The notes: generated by a model not told the origin, from the letters alone. Counted from the stretch's first letter, positions 1-11,330 are shown. The stretch: DNA of 64,000 nt from Chrysogorgia sp. JL179-B06 (GCA_035772405.1 JAYKKM010000495.1:434001-498000); one strand, 5' to 3'. Program-made: numbers and translations.

Positions 1-1005
1 CTTACCTTCATTCCTAAGGACTTGTACAGCTGCAAGTTCCTGTAGTGCACTACATATCTCTTCTTGTTGTTTAGACTTGGTATCAACTTGTTTACCTCTC
101 CTATGGATATATTGAATTTGTCTTTTATTGCTCTGCAATAGTCAGACAGTTTATCAACCTCTACTCTAGTCCTCTCTGGTGCTAGTGGATAGTCGTTGTG
201 TAAGTCGTGTAACTCCTTTGGGTACTCCAGATCAACCTCTAGTAGTAGTCCTTTGCTTGAGTCATCCTTATATTTACCAAGGTTGAATTTCTTGATCCAC
301 TTGAATCCTCCAGTTGGTAGGTACTGAATATAGGTTATTAGCGTCTAGATATACTATGTATTTCGATGACTTGCTACTATCGTAGTCCTTCATATATTTG
401 TTATTAGCCTTACCATATCTATGTGTAATGCAAGAGACACCACCTCGCATTCCTTTCTCAATGAACTGAAACATATCGATATCAGTCATCAACTCTAGTT
501 TCACTCCTGTCATCTTTAGAGCAGCGTCCCATGATAGTCCTGGTGATGTGAAGTAGTGGCAAGGATCTAGTTGGTAGTACTGCTTGCATGTCTTTCTGAA
601 GTTCTCAAACACGTCAGACAATAGTAACACATCAGTCTTGAGGTACACGTCGTGGTACTCACCCATATTATTCAAATCGAACGTCTTCCACACTTCTTGT
701 GCGTGTTCATAGTCAGCGTCTGGTATATGTTCGTCGTTTAGCACACTGTAGAAGCTCTCCTTTGAGGGTAGCTTTGTGTCTTCGAACTTGTCGAAACTAT
801 CCATATAGTCATATGGGTACACACCCTTTCTTGATACTAGTTTTAGCTCCTTGTCAGTGAATACCTCTGATGTGTTTTTTAAACACTCTTTAGGAAGGTT
901 GTTAACCAAGCTGTCTAGACTAGAACCCATGAATTGGAAACTGTCGATGAATACGAGGCTTTTTCCTAACATGAAAGCCATGTATTTCTCCATGTTGTTT
1001 GGTAT
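1..1005 (-). pseudogene. Polinton-type PolB pseudogene fragment (cut by window edge)
   Basis: Internal part of a protein-primed family B DNA polymerase, read on the minus strand. Seen: conserved blocks such as YHDVYLKTDVLLLSDVFENF (exonuclease III region), DPCHYFTSPGLSWDAALKMT and the motif A remnant YLDANNLYS. The sequence closely resembles the intact PolB at 44931-48542 but is a different subfamily. The frame is broken near 320-340, after motif A. At 1005/1006 the homology stops abruptly and unrelated DNA begins; the same breakpoint recurs at 9526/9527. This is the tail of a tandem unit whose start lies left of the window. It cannot make a functional polymerase. Confidence 0.85.
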
Positions 1006-1011
1006 ATTTAT

Positions 1012-2805
1012 TTGGCAAAGCTTTCGACCTGTAAGCCTGGATCCTCGTGTTTTCCACAAAAAACAAAGTTATCAATATCACCATGCAATTTAGAACGTAC
1101 AAGGAACTTAATATCCAACATAGTTTGGAAACCACATTACTTTCTTTATTTGAAGATACTAGAAGAATGCTTTGAACAAGGTTCATCGGTCGGGGAGGAT
1201 CGACACCAAATTGAAAGCCCAGAACCTTTCCAATGTGATATTCCAACTGCGGACAAAACAGTAACCAAGGAAGTGGGTATCCAATGTGAGCTGTTGGTGT
1301 GCAAAAATCAGCCGATAGTAAATAGTGTTGCCATTCAGACTGAAATTCAAAATCAGCCAACATTGGCAAGTGTTGCCATTCAAATTGTTCGTGATTCGAT
1401 TCCCATACATACTGTTACAGATGTTCCAACACCTATAGTCTCTGAAAGTGTGTCCCCTCAGAAAAGTATATGTTCAGAATTGACATACACAAGTACTGAT
1501 ATATATTCTGACAACGATGATTTATACATGCCTGGCTCTGCAGAAAGTCAAAGCGAAACAGATAGTGACACTGATGATGAACCAGTGATAATTGTCCTGC
1601 CAAACAAATTTTTTTTATCGTTTTTGAAGAGAATCTTAATAAGCTTTTTGTCACTTGTTCTACCTGTTCCAAGCCCATTTCCGAGGTCTCTAAGACACTT
1701 GTTGGAAGCATGGTAGTGGTTCGCTTGTTATGTGTTGACGGACATCAGAACAGATGGCAATCACAGCCAATGATAGATTCCAAGGTAGCTGGTAATGTGT
1801 TGCTTGCTGGGTCCATACTTTTCAGTGGAAATTCATTTCAGAATATAAATTCTCTGGCTCAACGTTTGAATTTGGCTTTCATTGGCAAGAGTGTCTTTTA
1901 TGACATCCAGAAGGAGTTTCTTATCCCTGTAGTTGACAAGGCTTGGAAAGACCACCAAGACAGCCTATTAAACGAAGTAAAGAAATTGCAAAAATTAGAT
2001 ATATGTGGTGATGGCAGATGTGATAGCCCAGAGCATTGTGCTAAATATGGCACATATACGGTTATGGATGAGAATACCAACAGAGTGCTCGATTTTGAAG
2101 TGGTGCAAGTAACAGAGGTCTCATCATCCAATGCTATGGAAGCTGAAGGATGCAACCGGGTACTAAAAAAACTTGGAGAAGAAAGGCATTAAAGCAAGAT
2201 GTTTGACAACTGATAGACATACAACCATTACATCAGAAATGAGAAAGAAACATTCTAAGATTGTACACCAGTATGATGTCTGGCATCTCTCGAAATGGGT
2301 TGTCAAGAAATTGTAAAAAAAAAGTAAAAAGAAAGAGTTCCAGGATTTAACTGCATGGATCCAGTCTGTTTCTTCTCATTTCTGGTGGAGTGTAGCAACA
2401 TGTGATGGCAACTACGAGGTCCTATTGGAGAAATGGACATCAATTGTCAACTATGTTGGTAACAAGCATTCATGGAGAGGTGCAAAGCATTTCAAGAAAT
2501 GTGCTCACCACAAATTGTCCAGACGAGAAATGAAAGAGAAGGCTTGGTTGAAACCTGGCACCCCTGCTCATGTGGCCCTTGAGGAAGTTGTCTTCAACAA
2601 AAAGCTGCTGAAGAATCTCAAGTTGGTCACAGAGTTCCACCACACTGGAAGCCTCGAAGTCTACCATTCGATGATGCTCCAAGTATTGTCCTAAGAGGCA
2701 GCACTTTGGCCATGAAGGAATGATTGCTCGCACACAGCTTGCTGCCCTTGACAATAATCACAATTGTTCCAGAAAGCAAGCTGTGGTCAAGCATGGCTCA
2801 TCACA
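1012..2805 (+). pseudogene. Broken DDE-type transposase (unit 1)
   Basis: A transposase-like protein. Its N-terminal part has an acidic, Ser-rich region (about 1480-1600), a CSTCSKP cysteine pair and the block VVVRLLCVDGHQNRW. Then come DICGDGRCDSPEHCAKYGTY and, in a shifted frame after 2190, CLTTDRH and VWHLSKWVVKK, then LKPGTPAHVALEEVV and FHHTGSLEVYHS. The spaced Asp-containing blocks look like a DDE core; the family could not be named with certainty (Kolobok/THAP-like is possible). It is inactivated here by a frameshift in a T-run near 1612, a frameshift near 2185, and a stop followed by an A-run near 2316. At about 2790-2805 it runs into the end of the reverse transcriptase element on the other strand. 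Confidence 0.6.
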
Positions 2806-4880
2806 AGGTAGTGAAAAACTCCGTGCTCGATTTCTAATACTCTTCTGTTGTACGCTCTCTTCTTTTCGTGTTCATGTTTCAGGAGTACTTTCTCTGTAGG
2901 TTGTGATTTGTTTGATTCTGCATTGAGATGTACAATTCTAACATCAAAAAAGGCGACTTGGCCTTGCCTATAAAAGCCTCTGGCTTTAACGTCGAGCCTT
3001 GAATCATCTTCGATGTTGGATGATCTTAATTCAAAAGTTTCTCCGGTGACAGGAATCAATCTTGGTTCGATAGCGACATCTTTGCAAACTTCAGAAAGAA
3101 GGGAGGCTTCCAAATTTCTAACATTATCATGACGGGCATGAATGAAGCCACCCTTTTTACAATCCATCACATGAGTCAGATTGAACTGCTTACCACATGG
3201 GCAGAAGCTTGGAAGATTTGAGATACATTTATCATATCTCATGGCGAGAGCATCGCGGAATTCTTCTTTGTTCAGAACGTACCCTTCATCTTCCAAAGGG
3301 AGCACGTTCAGCCAACCGGAAGCACCTTTGTCTCGAGCGAGTGAGATAGTCCTAAGTTGTTCCTGGGACAAACGTTGGTCTAGGGTATCGGCTGTATTCT
3401 TTAATCTTGTTGTTCGTAGAATCTTCAAGGATGATCTTGTATTTTCCAAGACTTGTTCGTCTGGAACCAAGGAATTTGATTGTTGAATAATTAAATCAAC
3501 AAGTTGCGTACTGAGCGTTTTCGAATTTTCAAGTTCAAAAGCAGACTCATTTTGAAGGCAGGGAATACCAAGGCCACCATGACGCGTTGGGAGAGCAAAG
3601 ATTTCCCTGTCCAAATCTGAGATTCCTTGATCAAAGAGGGTGGGCAACAAATTTTCGGCAATTACTTCTTCAACTGGCTGGAGTAGGTTGGAGATATCAG
3701 AGATAGTTCTTAAATAGTACATAAATTTATGCCTAAAACCATGAACGAATGCAAAATATGCGGCTTGAGGTTGCGATTTGGCGATCATACTGAGTTTTTC
3801 TAATTCATTGCACCATACTGAAACATGGTTAGCAACAAATTCTTCTTTAAAGGAAGAAGAACCAATAACTGCTCCAAGTAGACTGTGCCCTTCAGTTGTG
3901 ATCCGGATGTCAAGATCTTTGAACAGCTCAGCGGCCCTCGATAGATCAGACGAATCCTTCAGGATAAGCCATGATTTACTTGGATTAACGATGTAGCCAA
4001 ACTTTGCGCCGTCAGTTATTAGGCGATTTAAGAAAATCAGCAAGGAATGAAGATTCCCAGCCGCAGTCGCATCGTCGGCATACCAAACCTGTTTTACAGA
4101 TTCCACCTCGACCCTTAAAGAGTAGATTAGAATCGAAATAGACACCGCATAGAAAGGCATGGCAAGAGGATCTCCCTGAGTGGTACCTTCTTGTGATAAC
4201 AGCTCTCCACCACCGGCTAGGAATAATCTTGATGGGATCTGGTAGGTATTAATTAATACAATTGCCGCTCTAGGACACATGATCAAAAAGTTATGAAGCG
4301 CTACCCGTCGGTTCAAACAGTTAAACGCATTTGACGCATCGATAAGTAGAACACCCTGCGTATTATCTTCTTCAAAAATGGATTGCATGGCGTGAATGGC
4401 TGCTTCGGCACCAGCTATATGGCCAGCGCAAACCTGGATTGGCCCAGATGCTTCTTTAAAATCATTCTTTAAATCACTGGCTAGAACTTTCCCAACCAAA
4501 CGGCGAAGAATCTCACCTACTCCAATAGGTCTAATACCAGGTGCTTTATCGATTGGAATTAGCCGGTTGGCCACATATGTTTCCAAACAGGAAGGATCCA
4601 GGCTTTCGGTGGCTAGGCGGTTGGCAAAGGAGGCGATTTGTTCCCGAAGATCTTTACCTTCTCTTTTAAATTGGTTTGAACAAAGGATACGAATAAATGA
4701 ATTTGCATCAATGCCCGAGGGACCAGCGGAGCCCTTCAGAGTTCTTGCAAAGGCTAGAATTTTTTGCTCATCAACTTGAAATCTGATAACTCGAAGATCT
4801 ATAATTGGGCCAAATAGAAGACTATCTGGTTGTATAGCAGCAGGAGATGGATGCCAAAGAATACAAGTTTCTTGATGTAC
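2787..4880 (-). CDS. Reverse transcriptase with C-terminal Zn/nuclease-like region (unit 1)
   Basis: An open frame of 698 codons without an obvious ATG; the first stop upstream is at 4881-4883, so the 5' end is truncated or spliced. RT motifs are plain: AGPSGIDANSF near the N-terminus, PGIRPIGVGEILRR, motif A LLIDASNAFNCLNR, motif B TTQGDPLAMPFYAV and the catalytic YADD box in VWYADDATAAG. The C-terminus has CPCGKQ..HVMDCKKGGFIHARHD, a cysteine/histidine knuckle, followed by RLDVKA and FFDVRIVH, which resembles a restriction-like (PD-D/E-xK) endonuclease core. This layout suits a non-LTR element of the restriction-like-endonuclease type; that class is an inference. It interrupts the transposase on the opposite strand, whose presumed C-terminal part resumes at about 4847. 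Confidence 0.75.
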   Translation of the reverse strand, partial: VHQETCILWHPSPAAIQPDSLLFGPIIDLRVIRFQVDEQKILAFARTLKGSAGPSGIDANSFIRILCSNQFKREGKDLREQIASFANRLATESLDPSCLETYVANRLIPIDKAPGIRPIGVGEILRRLVGKVLASDLKNDFKEASGPIQVCAGHIAGAEAAIHAMQSIFEEDNTQGVLLIDASNAFNCLNRRVALHNFLIMCPRAAIVLINTYQIPSRLFLAGGGELLSQEGTTQGDPLAMPFYAVSISILIYSLRVEVESVKQVWYADDATAAGNLHSLLIFLNRLITDGAKFGYIVNPSKSWLILKDSSDLSRAAELFKDLDIRITTEGHSLLGAVIGSSSFKEEFVANHVSVWCNELEKLSMIAKSQPQAAYFAFVHGFRHKFMYYLRTISDISNLLQPVEEVIAENLLPTLFDQGISDLDREIFALPTRHGGLGIPCLQNESAFELENSKTLSTQLVDLIIQQSNSLVPDEQVLENTRSSLKILRTTRLKNTADTLDQRLSQEQLRTISLARDKGASGWLNVLPLEDEGYVLNKEEFRDALAMRYDKCISNLPSFCPCGKQFNLTHVMDCKKGGFIHARHDNVRNLEASLLSEVCKDVAIEPRLIPVTGETFELRSSNIEDDSRLDVKARGFYRQGQVAFFDVRIVHLNAESNKSQPTEKVLLKHEHEKKRAYNRRVLEIEHGVFHYLVMSHA

Positions 4881-5038
4881 TTATGGGAAACATTTTGGAA
4901 GTTCAGCGATCAAAGCGGAAAAAGTCGAAGGGAAGAAAATCAAAGCAAATCAAAAAATCAAAAAATATTGCAACTAAGGAAAAACCGGACAAGGAAACAG
5001 CAATCAAAGCACATATCAGCAGATTTCAGCCAAACTAG
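4847..5038 (+). pseudogene. Probable C-terminal remnant of the DDE-type transposase (unit 1)
   Basis: A short lysine-rich frame beginning MDAKEYKFLDVLMGNILEV and ending at a TAG. It lies on the same strand as the broken transposase and directly beyond the reverse transcriptase block. I infer it is the transposase tail separated by the retroelement insertion. A stand-alone small basic protein is the alternative. Confidence 0.35.
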
Positions 5039-5344
5039 AATTATTTACCATCACAGGACAATGCACCCTGAGGCACCTTACTTTGTCTAACACCAGATGA
5101 TTTTACTCCATTTAATGCCAGAGGATTTTACACTGTCTAACACCAGACGATTTTACTTGTCAATTAGATGTGCGGTTGCATCATACTTTATGCAAGTTGC
5201 TTGACAATTTTACTGTCTAATGCTACATGATACTGCTTGGTTGTAATCACATGGATTTCAATTATTTCTTTATACATTAGGGTCTACAAGTTTACCAAAC
5301 TTAAAGACTTACATACTAAATTGGAGAACCAAAACTGTTTAGTC

Positions 5345-6188
5345 CTCTTCCTCAGACGGTGGCCTAAAACCAACATACGTATGGTTGTCCTCTTGTCTAC
5401 ACCACAAGATGGCAGGACTACCCTTACATGCCTTCCAAGAACCCCCAACCTAATCGTGCAAGTTGCCGATAAGCAACATGTCTGTTTCTTTGATGTTCAG
5501 GACCTTCAAATGGGTTGTCATACTGCTGCTTGGATTGATACCATGCTGTTCTGATTGTACCCAGTGATTTAGACACACTGCAGCAAATGCTGGATTATCA
5601 GTTATACAAGTAAGGGGCTTTTCTAGTTTCTCAATGATCATGGCTTCTTCATTGAGAGACAATATTTCTGTAATTTCCTTGCAGCAAACAGATTCATCAA
5701 CTCTATCCATTATTTGACAATGTCCACATTTACACCTGACACAAGTACATAAATAAACTTAATATGCATCGATTTTTTATAATGGCAAAATACCCTACAT
5801 AATTTCTGTAGACTCAACTATACAATTGACGGCCGGTGAATGAGCACGGTTTACATTAATTTTGTACAACTAACAACAGATACTGTACTATAATTAAGTG
5901 AAACAGTATTGAGACTGCATTGACTGAATTATTAGTCTGTATTGAATGAAACAAATTGAACCTTTCCAAATTATTTAGGCGATCTTCACCATTGGCAGAA
6001 TCTGAATCTCCCTCGTTATCGCTCTCGTTGCTGTTTTCATCCGAACTTGACAGCTCTCTCCTTGGCTCGAATAAATATGGCTGAAGTGAATATTCTGCTT
6101 CATCGCCTTCAATCTTAATGTCTGGCTGTTCACACGGTACAAAATATTCATCTACATCGGAAGAACTACTAGAACTTGATCGCGACAT
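5345..6188 (-). pseudogene. Decayed two-exon gene with P2X7-like zinc domain (unit 1)
   Basis: Exon 1 (5962-6188) starts with Met and a Ser run, is acidic, and contains PYLFEPRRE. It ends in a GT donor. Exon 2 begins at 5735 after a CAG acceptor, and the phase is kept across a 226-bp intron. Exon 2 reads CKCGHCQIM, then CCKEI and CITDNPAFAAVCLNHWV: the Cys/His pattern of the cytoplasmic domain of P2X7 receptors and of many stand-alone invertebrate relatives. After HWV the homology moves to another frame (TAWYQSKQQYDN, then HVAYRQLARL) and shifts again to VRVVLPSCGVDK, so the copy is broken by at least two frameshifts. Such domains are often expanded or carried by transposons in invertebrates. 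The splice sites were assigned by eye. Confidence 0.6.
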
Positions 6189-6594
6189 CGTTAAAAAAGT
6201 TTAGAAATCGAATAAACGCTCGAAATTGAGAAAAGTTGTGAAAATATTGGTCAACAACAGATCTCGTTCTTGTTCGAGTAGTTTTCTATCACTCAATGAC
6301 GTCACAGCACTCAAAGATAAACTATTTTCGCGTCCCCCCCAGTTTGAACAAACATGGCGGCGGTAATGGGCGACAAAATCAGTAAAACAAAGTTAAATAT
6401 CTCGGCAAAGAAAAATAATTGAGGAGAACGACTTCATCGATCGCGTTGTCAACATCCAATGAAATTGGAAAATTATCCGAAGAATCGAATTCGTTGTTGG
6501 AATCATTATCCTGTATCCTAAACGGAAGGGAACACAGGGAACAGGTCCATTCCAAATAATATTTGAAAGTTACATGCGAAATGCCTTCGTATGA

Positions 6595-6954
6595 CTAAAG
6601 GAACCATGTATTACACTCAGCACGTAGAAGAGCATCTTGATTATTACGAATGTTCTTCTCACACTCCTTGCATGGATATTTAGGAACTCGTTTAAAGACA
6701 GGCCCAGGATTAGTTTGAATATGCCGGGATAAAATGATGCGTCTTAGCTGAAAGCTACTCGTCCCATTAGTTGAATACAGAATTCTGCTGGGCAAATACA
6801 GTTTAGCACGTCCACGATTTCGACCATTTATTTCTCCGGTATTTAGGATATCCAATGTAGTGAAAGAAATCTGCCAACATCCCAAAGCAATTTTATCTCG
6901 TTTCAGTTGATTATAGAGAGCCAAATGAGCAGTAATAAAACGAAAAATGAACAA
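6595..6954 (-). pseudogene. Non-LTR retroelement 5' ORF fragment with NPGP and PHD-like cysteines (unit 1)
   Basis: A 119-codon minus frame. It holds LSRHIQTNPGPVFK, then YPCKECEKNIRNNQDALLRAECNTWFL, the start of a PHD-like zinc finger. Cnidarian and echinoderm CR1/L2-type retroelements commonly carry a leader of the form (xNPGP)-(CxxC...CxxW). No endonuclease or RT follows in frame, so this is a 5' stub. The frame stops at 6595, right after the partial finger. Confidence 0.45.
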
Positions 6955-7218
6955 GTATATAGAACTCGGCTGTAGTCAACTGAGCGCCATTGTTCTACAT
7001 AATCTGTATGATATTAGTTGTTAAATAACTAAATAAACTTGGTAAGTTATATAATTTCCGTATGGTATGCGGTTAAAACGTCACCACGAATCAGCTCTAT
7101 AGCCACTCATAATCCATGATATGCATTCAATGTTCAAATGTCATAATATATACCTCATTAGACATTAATAGAAAGATAGAGTGGAAGTGTAGCTGTAGTC
7201 AATAGTATAGAATATGGG

Positions 7219-7291
7219 GCTACCAGGCCACTTTTCAAAAATTGGATTTACTTTGGCAGTACCAGGCCACTTTTGTGAAATTGGATTTATT
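7219..7291. repeat. Two-copy direct repeat (unit 1)
   Basis: The phrase ACCAGGCCACTTTT followed shortly by AAATTGGATTTA occurs twice, about 45 bp apart. It has no coding role that I can see and recurs in the second unit at about 15744-15816. Confidence 0.5.
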
Positions 7292-7461
7292 CTAAAGTCT
7301 ATATATTTTCTCGTGTGTGGGTATATGGTGGGGTTGTTGTATAGTGGTGTTGGTACGCAGTTAGGTGGTTACGTACTATAACTTGGTTATGTTTGGTGGG
7401 GATTGTTGCAGTTCAGTCAGATGGATCTTGGTATTAGTTCAAATATATTGTTTCGATACGC

Positions 7462-7569
7462 GTCGTTTTACGAGTCGTCTCGAAATGTGTCGTTTTACGA
7501 GTCGTCTCGAAACGTGTCGTTTTACGAGTCGTCTCGAAATGTGTCGTTTTACGAGTCGTCTCGAAATGT
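7462..7569 (+). repeat. 27-bp minisatellite, 4 copies (unit 1)
   Basis: Four head-to-tail copies of a 27-bp unit starting GTCGTTTTACGAGTCGTCTC, with one C/T change in copy 2. Because 27 is a multiple of 3, the array reads as a repeated peptide frame, but that frame is not a convincing gene. It lies just outside the Polinton PolB pseudogene end and may mark the old element border. There is no spacer/repeat alternation, so it is not a CRISPR array. Confidence 0.9.
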
Positions 7570-7631
7570 GCTGTAAAGTGTGTCGATAAATTAGTTAAAT
7601 TATAAATTTTTTCTTTTTATTGAATCTAGTT

Positions 7632-9526
7632 TTATTTTATTTTATAATGTCCGTACGCGTAGCTACTAATACCATCTTTAAGGATGTATCTTTTATCGTC
7701 GAAACAACTCAGTGATATTTTGTTTATCTCATAACTACCTAGTTGGTGGTTACTACTTCTTATGGCTCTCATCTTGTGGGATATTTGTTTATTATTTAAT
7801 AAAACATCCTTGTAGCTATCGTGTCTTATGTTTTTTCTCACGACGCTCTTCTTAACACCTTTAGCAGTCTTTCCACCTTTTCAATCTTCTTTTAGGTAGC
7901 TATACATCTTAGATCTTAGACCTACGAACTCGATGATGGGGACTCCTGACGTTTCGTCTTTCATTTTACCAATAACTTTCTTGTTTGTGGTATCAAAGTA
8001 TGGAGATGACTTATCATATCCACTAAAGTCAAACATGTTTCTGTCAGCGTAGATGTCTTTATATATGTCGTCCGTCTCAATCTCATATGTTAAACTGTCT
8101 GTGTCGGTGAACAGTAACTTGGAACTGTATTTCTTCTTGATATAGTTGTAGTGAAAGTCGTACATTAATAATTTCGATAGATCGAGAATACACATACCTA
8201 CATATGCTGGCTTGTTTAGAGTTAGCGTTTCTTTGATCCTATGTACAGCTACTAAGTTGTCGTTAAATATCTTACTGCTTACAAAGGTAGGTTTAGAGGC
8301 GAGCTTCTTCAGTTTGTCTTCACTTGTCACCAGTTCAACACTTCAACGTTGACACGTTTTCGAAGATTTTCCATGGTCTTCCCGAAGACACTGTTATTCA
8401 TCAGTTTGAAGAAATCCTTTTCGAAGTCGTTCTTAGCGTTTGTTCTTTTGACTGTGTTGAAGTCAATATAGTCTTTCAACCATGGAGACTGATTAAACTG
8501 TAATACTCTATATACCTTACTTACCTTCATTCCTAAGGACTTGTACAGCTGCAAGTTCCTGTAGTGCACTACATATCTCTTCTTGTTGTTTAGACTTGGT
8601 ATCAACTTGTTTACCTCTCCTATGGATATATTGAATTTGTCTTTTATTGCTCTGCAATAGTCAGACAGTTTATCAACCTCTACTCTAGTCCTCTCTGGTG
8701 CTAGTGGATAGTCGTTGTGTAAGTCGTGTAACTCCTTTGGGTACTCCAGATCAACCTCTAGTAGTAGTCCTTTGCTTGAGTCATCCTTATATTTACCAAG
8801 GTTGAACTTCTTGATCCACTTGAATCCTCCAGTTGGTAGGTACTGAATATAGGTTATTAGCGTCTAGATATACTATGTATTTCGATGACTTGCTACTATC
8901 GTAGTCCTTCATATATTTGTTATTAGCCTTACCATATCTATGTGTAATGCAAGAGACACCACCTCGCATTCCTTTCTCAATGAACTGAAACATATCGATA
9001 TCAGTCATCAACTCTAGTTTCACTCCTGTCATCTTTAGAGCAGCGTCCCATGATAGTCCTGGTGATGTGAAGTAGTGGCAAGGATCTAGTTGGTAGTACT
9101 GCTTGCATGTCTTTCTGAAGTTCTCAAACACGTCAGACAATAGTAACACATCAGTCTTGAGGTACACGTCGTGGTACTCACCCATATTATTCAAATCGAA
9201 CGTCTTCCACACTTCTTGTGCGTGTTCATAGTCAGCGTCTGGTATATGTTCGTCGTTTAGCACACTGTAGAAGCTCTCCTTTGAGGGTAGCTTTGTGTCT
9301 TCGAACTTGTCGAAACTATCCATATAGTCATATGGGGGTACACACCCTTTCTTGATACTAGTTTTAGCTCCTTGTCAGTGAATACCTCTGATGTGTTTTT
9401 TAAACACTCTTTAGGAAGGTTGTTAACCAAGCTGTCTAGACTAGAACCCATGAATTGGAAACTGTCGATGAATACGAGGCTTTTTCCTAACATGAAAGCC
9501 ATGTATTTCTCCATGTTGTTTGGTAT
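7632..9526 (-). pseudogene. Polinton-type PolB pseudogene, C-terminal two thirds (unit 1)
   Basis: Minus-strand PolB remnant split over several frames (about 7632-7841, 7881-8330, 8327-8605, 8606-9323 and 9257-9526). The C-terminus has LGSYEINKISLSCFDDKRY. Motif C is LLFTDTDSLTYE, motif B is FFKLMNNSVFGKTMENLRKR, and exonuclease III is YLKTDVLLLSDVF. Breaks include a stop in the glycine linker near 7880, a shift near 8328, a loss of frame after motif A near 8850 and a 2-bp insertion (GGGGG for GGG) near 9335. Homology ends at 9526, the unit breakpoint. Related to, but clearly distinct from, the intact PolB of polinton 2. Confidence 0.9.
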
Positions 9527-9532
9527 ATTTAT

Positions 9533-11330
9533 TTGGCAAAGCTTTCGACCTGTAAGCCTGGATCCTCGTGTTTTCCACAAAAAACAAAGTTATCAATATC
9601 ACCATGCAATTTAGAACGTACAAGGAACTTAATATCCAACATAGTTTGGAAACCACATTACTTTCTTTATTTGAAGATACTAGAAGAATGCTTTGAACAA
9701 GGTTCATCATCGGTCGGGGAGGATCGACACCAAATTGAAAGCCCAGAACCTTTCCAATGTGATATTCCAACTGCGGACAAAACAGTAACCAAGGAAGTGG
9801 GTATCCAATGTGAGCTGTTGGTGTGCAAAAATCAGCCGATAGTAAATAGTGTTGCCATTCAGACTGAAATTCAAAATCAGCCAACATTGGCAAGTGTTGC
9901 CATTCAAATTGTTCGTGATTCGATTCCCATACATACTGTTACAGATGTTCCAACACCTATAGTCTCTGAAAGTGTGTCCCCTCAGAAAAGTATATGTTCA
10001 GAATTGACATACACAAGTACTGATATATATTCTGACAACGATGATTTATACATGCCTGGCTCTGCAGAAAGTCAAAGCGAAACAGATAGTGACACTGATG
10101 ATGAACCAGTGATAATTGTCCTGCCAAACAAATTTTTTTTTATCGTTTTTGAAGAGAATCTTAATAAGCTTTTTGTCACTTGTTCTACCTGTTCCAAGCC
10201 CATTTCCGAGGTCTCTAAGACACTTGTTGGAAGCATGGTAGTGGTTCGCTTGTTATGTGTTGACGGACATCAGAACAGATGGCAATCACAGCCAATGATA
10301 GATTCCAAGGTAGCTGGTAATGTGTTGCTTGCTGGGTCCATACTTTTCAGTGGAAATTCATTTCAGAATATAAATTCTCTGGCTCAACGTTTGAATTTGG
10401 CTTTCATTGGCAAGAGTGTCTTTTATGACATCCAGAAGGAGTTTCTTATCCCTGTAGTTGACAAGGCTTGGAAAGACCACCAAGACAGCCTATTAAACGA
10501 AGTAAAGAAATTGCAAAAATTAGATATATGTGGTGATGGCAGATGTGATAGCCCAGAGCATTGTGCTAAATATGGCACATATACGGTTATGGATGAGAAT
10601 ACCAACAGAGTGCTCGATTTTGAAGTGGTGCAAGTAACAGAGGTCTCATCATCCAATGCTATGGAAGCTGAAGGATGCAACCGGGTACTAAAAAAACTTG
10701 GAGAAGAAAGGCATTAAAGCAAGATGTTTGACAACTGATAGACATACAACCATTACATCAGAAATGAGAAAGAAACATTCTAAGATTGTACACCAGTATG
10801 ATGTCTGGCATCTCTCGAAATGGGTTGTCAAGAAATTGTAAAAAAAAAGTAAAAAGAAAGAGTTCCAGGATTTAACTGCATGGATCCAGTCTGTTTCTTC
10901 TCATTTCTGGTGGAGTGTAGCAACATGTGATGGCAACTACGAGGTCCTATTGGAGAAATGGACATCAATTGTCAACTATGTTGGTAACAAGCATTCATGG
11001 AGAGGTGCAAAGCATTTCAAGAAATGTGCTCACCACAAATTGTCCAGACGAGAAATGAAAGAGAAGGCTTGGTTGAAACCTGGCACCCCTGCTCATGTGG
11101 CCCTTGAGGAAGTTGTCTTCAACAAAAAGCTGCTGAAGAATCTCAAGTTGGTCACAGAGTTCCACCACACTGGAAGCCTCGAAGTCTACCATTCGATGAT
11201 GCTCCAAGTATTGTCCTAAGAGGCAGCACTTTGGCCATGAAGGAATGATTGCTCGCACACAGCTTGCTGCCCTTGACAATAATCACAATTGTTCCAGAAA
11301 GCAAGCTGTGGTCAAGCATGGCTCATCACA
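9533..11330 (+). pseudogene. Broken DDE-type transposase (unit 2)
   Basis: Same gene as in unit 1, but better preserved: one frame is open from 9533 to 10717 (394 codons). It covers the Ser/Asp-rich N-terminal part, VVVRLLCVDGHQNRW, NVLLAGSILFSGNSF and DICGDGRCDSPEHCAKYGTY. The frame is lost just before the CLTTDRH block, with a stop and A-run near 10840. The last blocks (WLKPGTPAHVALEEVV, TGSLEVYHS) lie in 10950-11219. The extra T and the extra CAT relative to unit 1 are what keep the first half open. The first ~20 codons come from just inside the PolB junction and may not belong to the original gene. Confidence 0.6.

Larger units (their letters stand above)
1006..9526. repeat. Tandem unit 1 of a large (~8.52 kb) direct repeat
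   Basis: The sequence from about 1006 to 9526 recurs from 9527 to about 18050 with only a handful of differences noticed: CATCGG versus CATCATCGG near 1187/9708, one extra T in a T-run near 1612/10134, and G versus A near 4290/12814. The unit starts exactly where PolB homology ends and finishes inside PolB, so its junction is a PolB/non-PolB breakpoint. Either a very recent tandem duplication or an assembly artefact could give this. Confidence 0.9.

Noticed and set aside
920..1369. Minus-strand frame of 149 codons (and its copy at 9441-9893)
   Set aside because: It crosses the PolB breakpoint and lies antisense to the transposase frame; no sensible protein features.
4396..4779. Plus-strand frame of 127 codons (and its copy at 12921-13304)
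   Set aside because: Antisense shadow of the reverse transcriptase; no independent features.
7462..7569. Possible CRISPR-like array or a repeat-encoded protein (74-codon frame over the 27-bp repeats)
   Set aside because: Repeats are directly adjacent with no spacers, and the frame exists only because 27 is a multiple of 3. It is a minisatellite in eukaryotic DNA.
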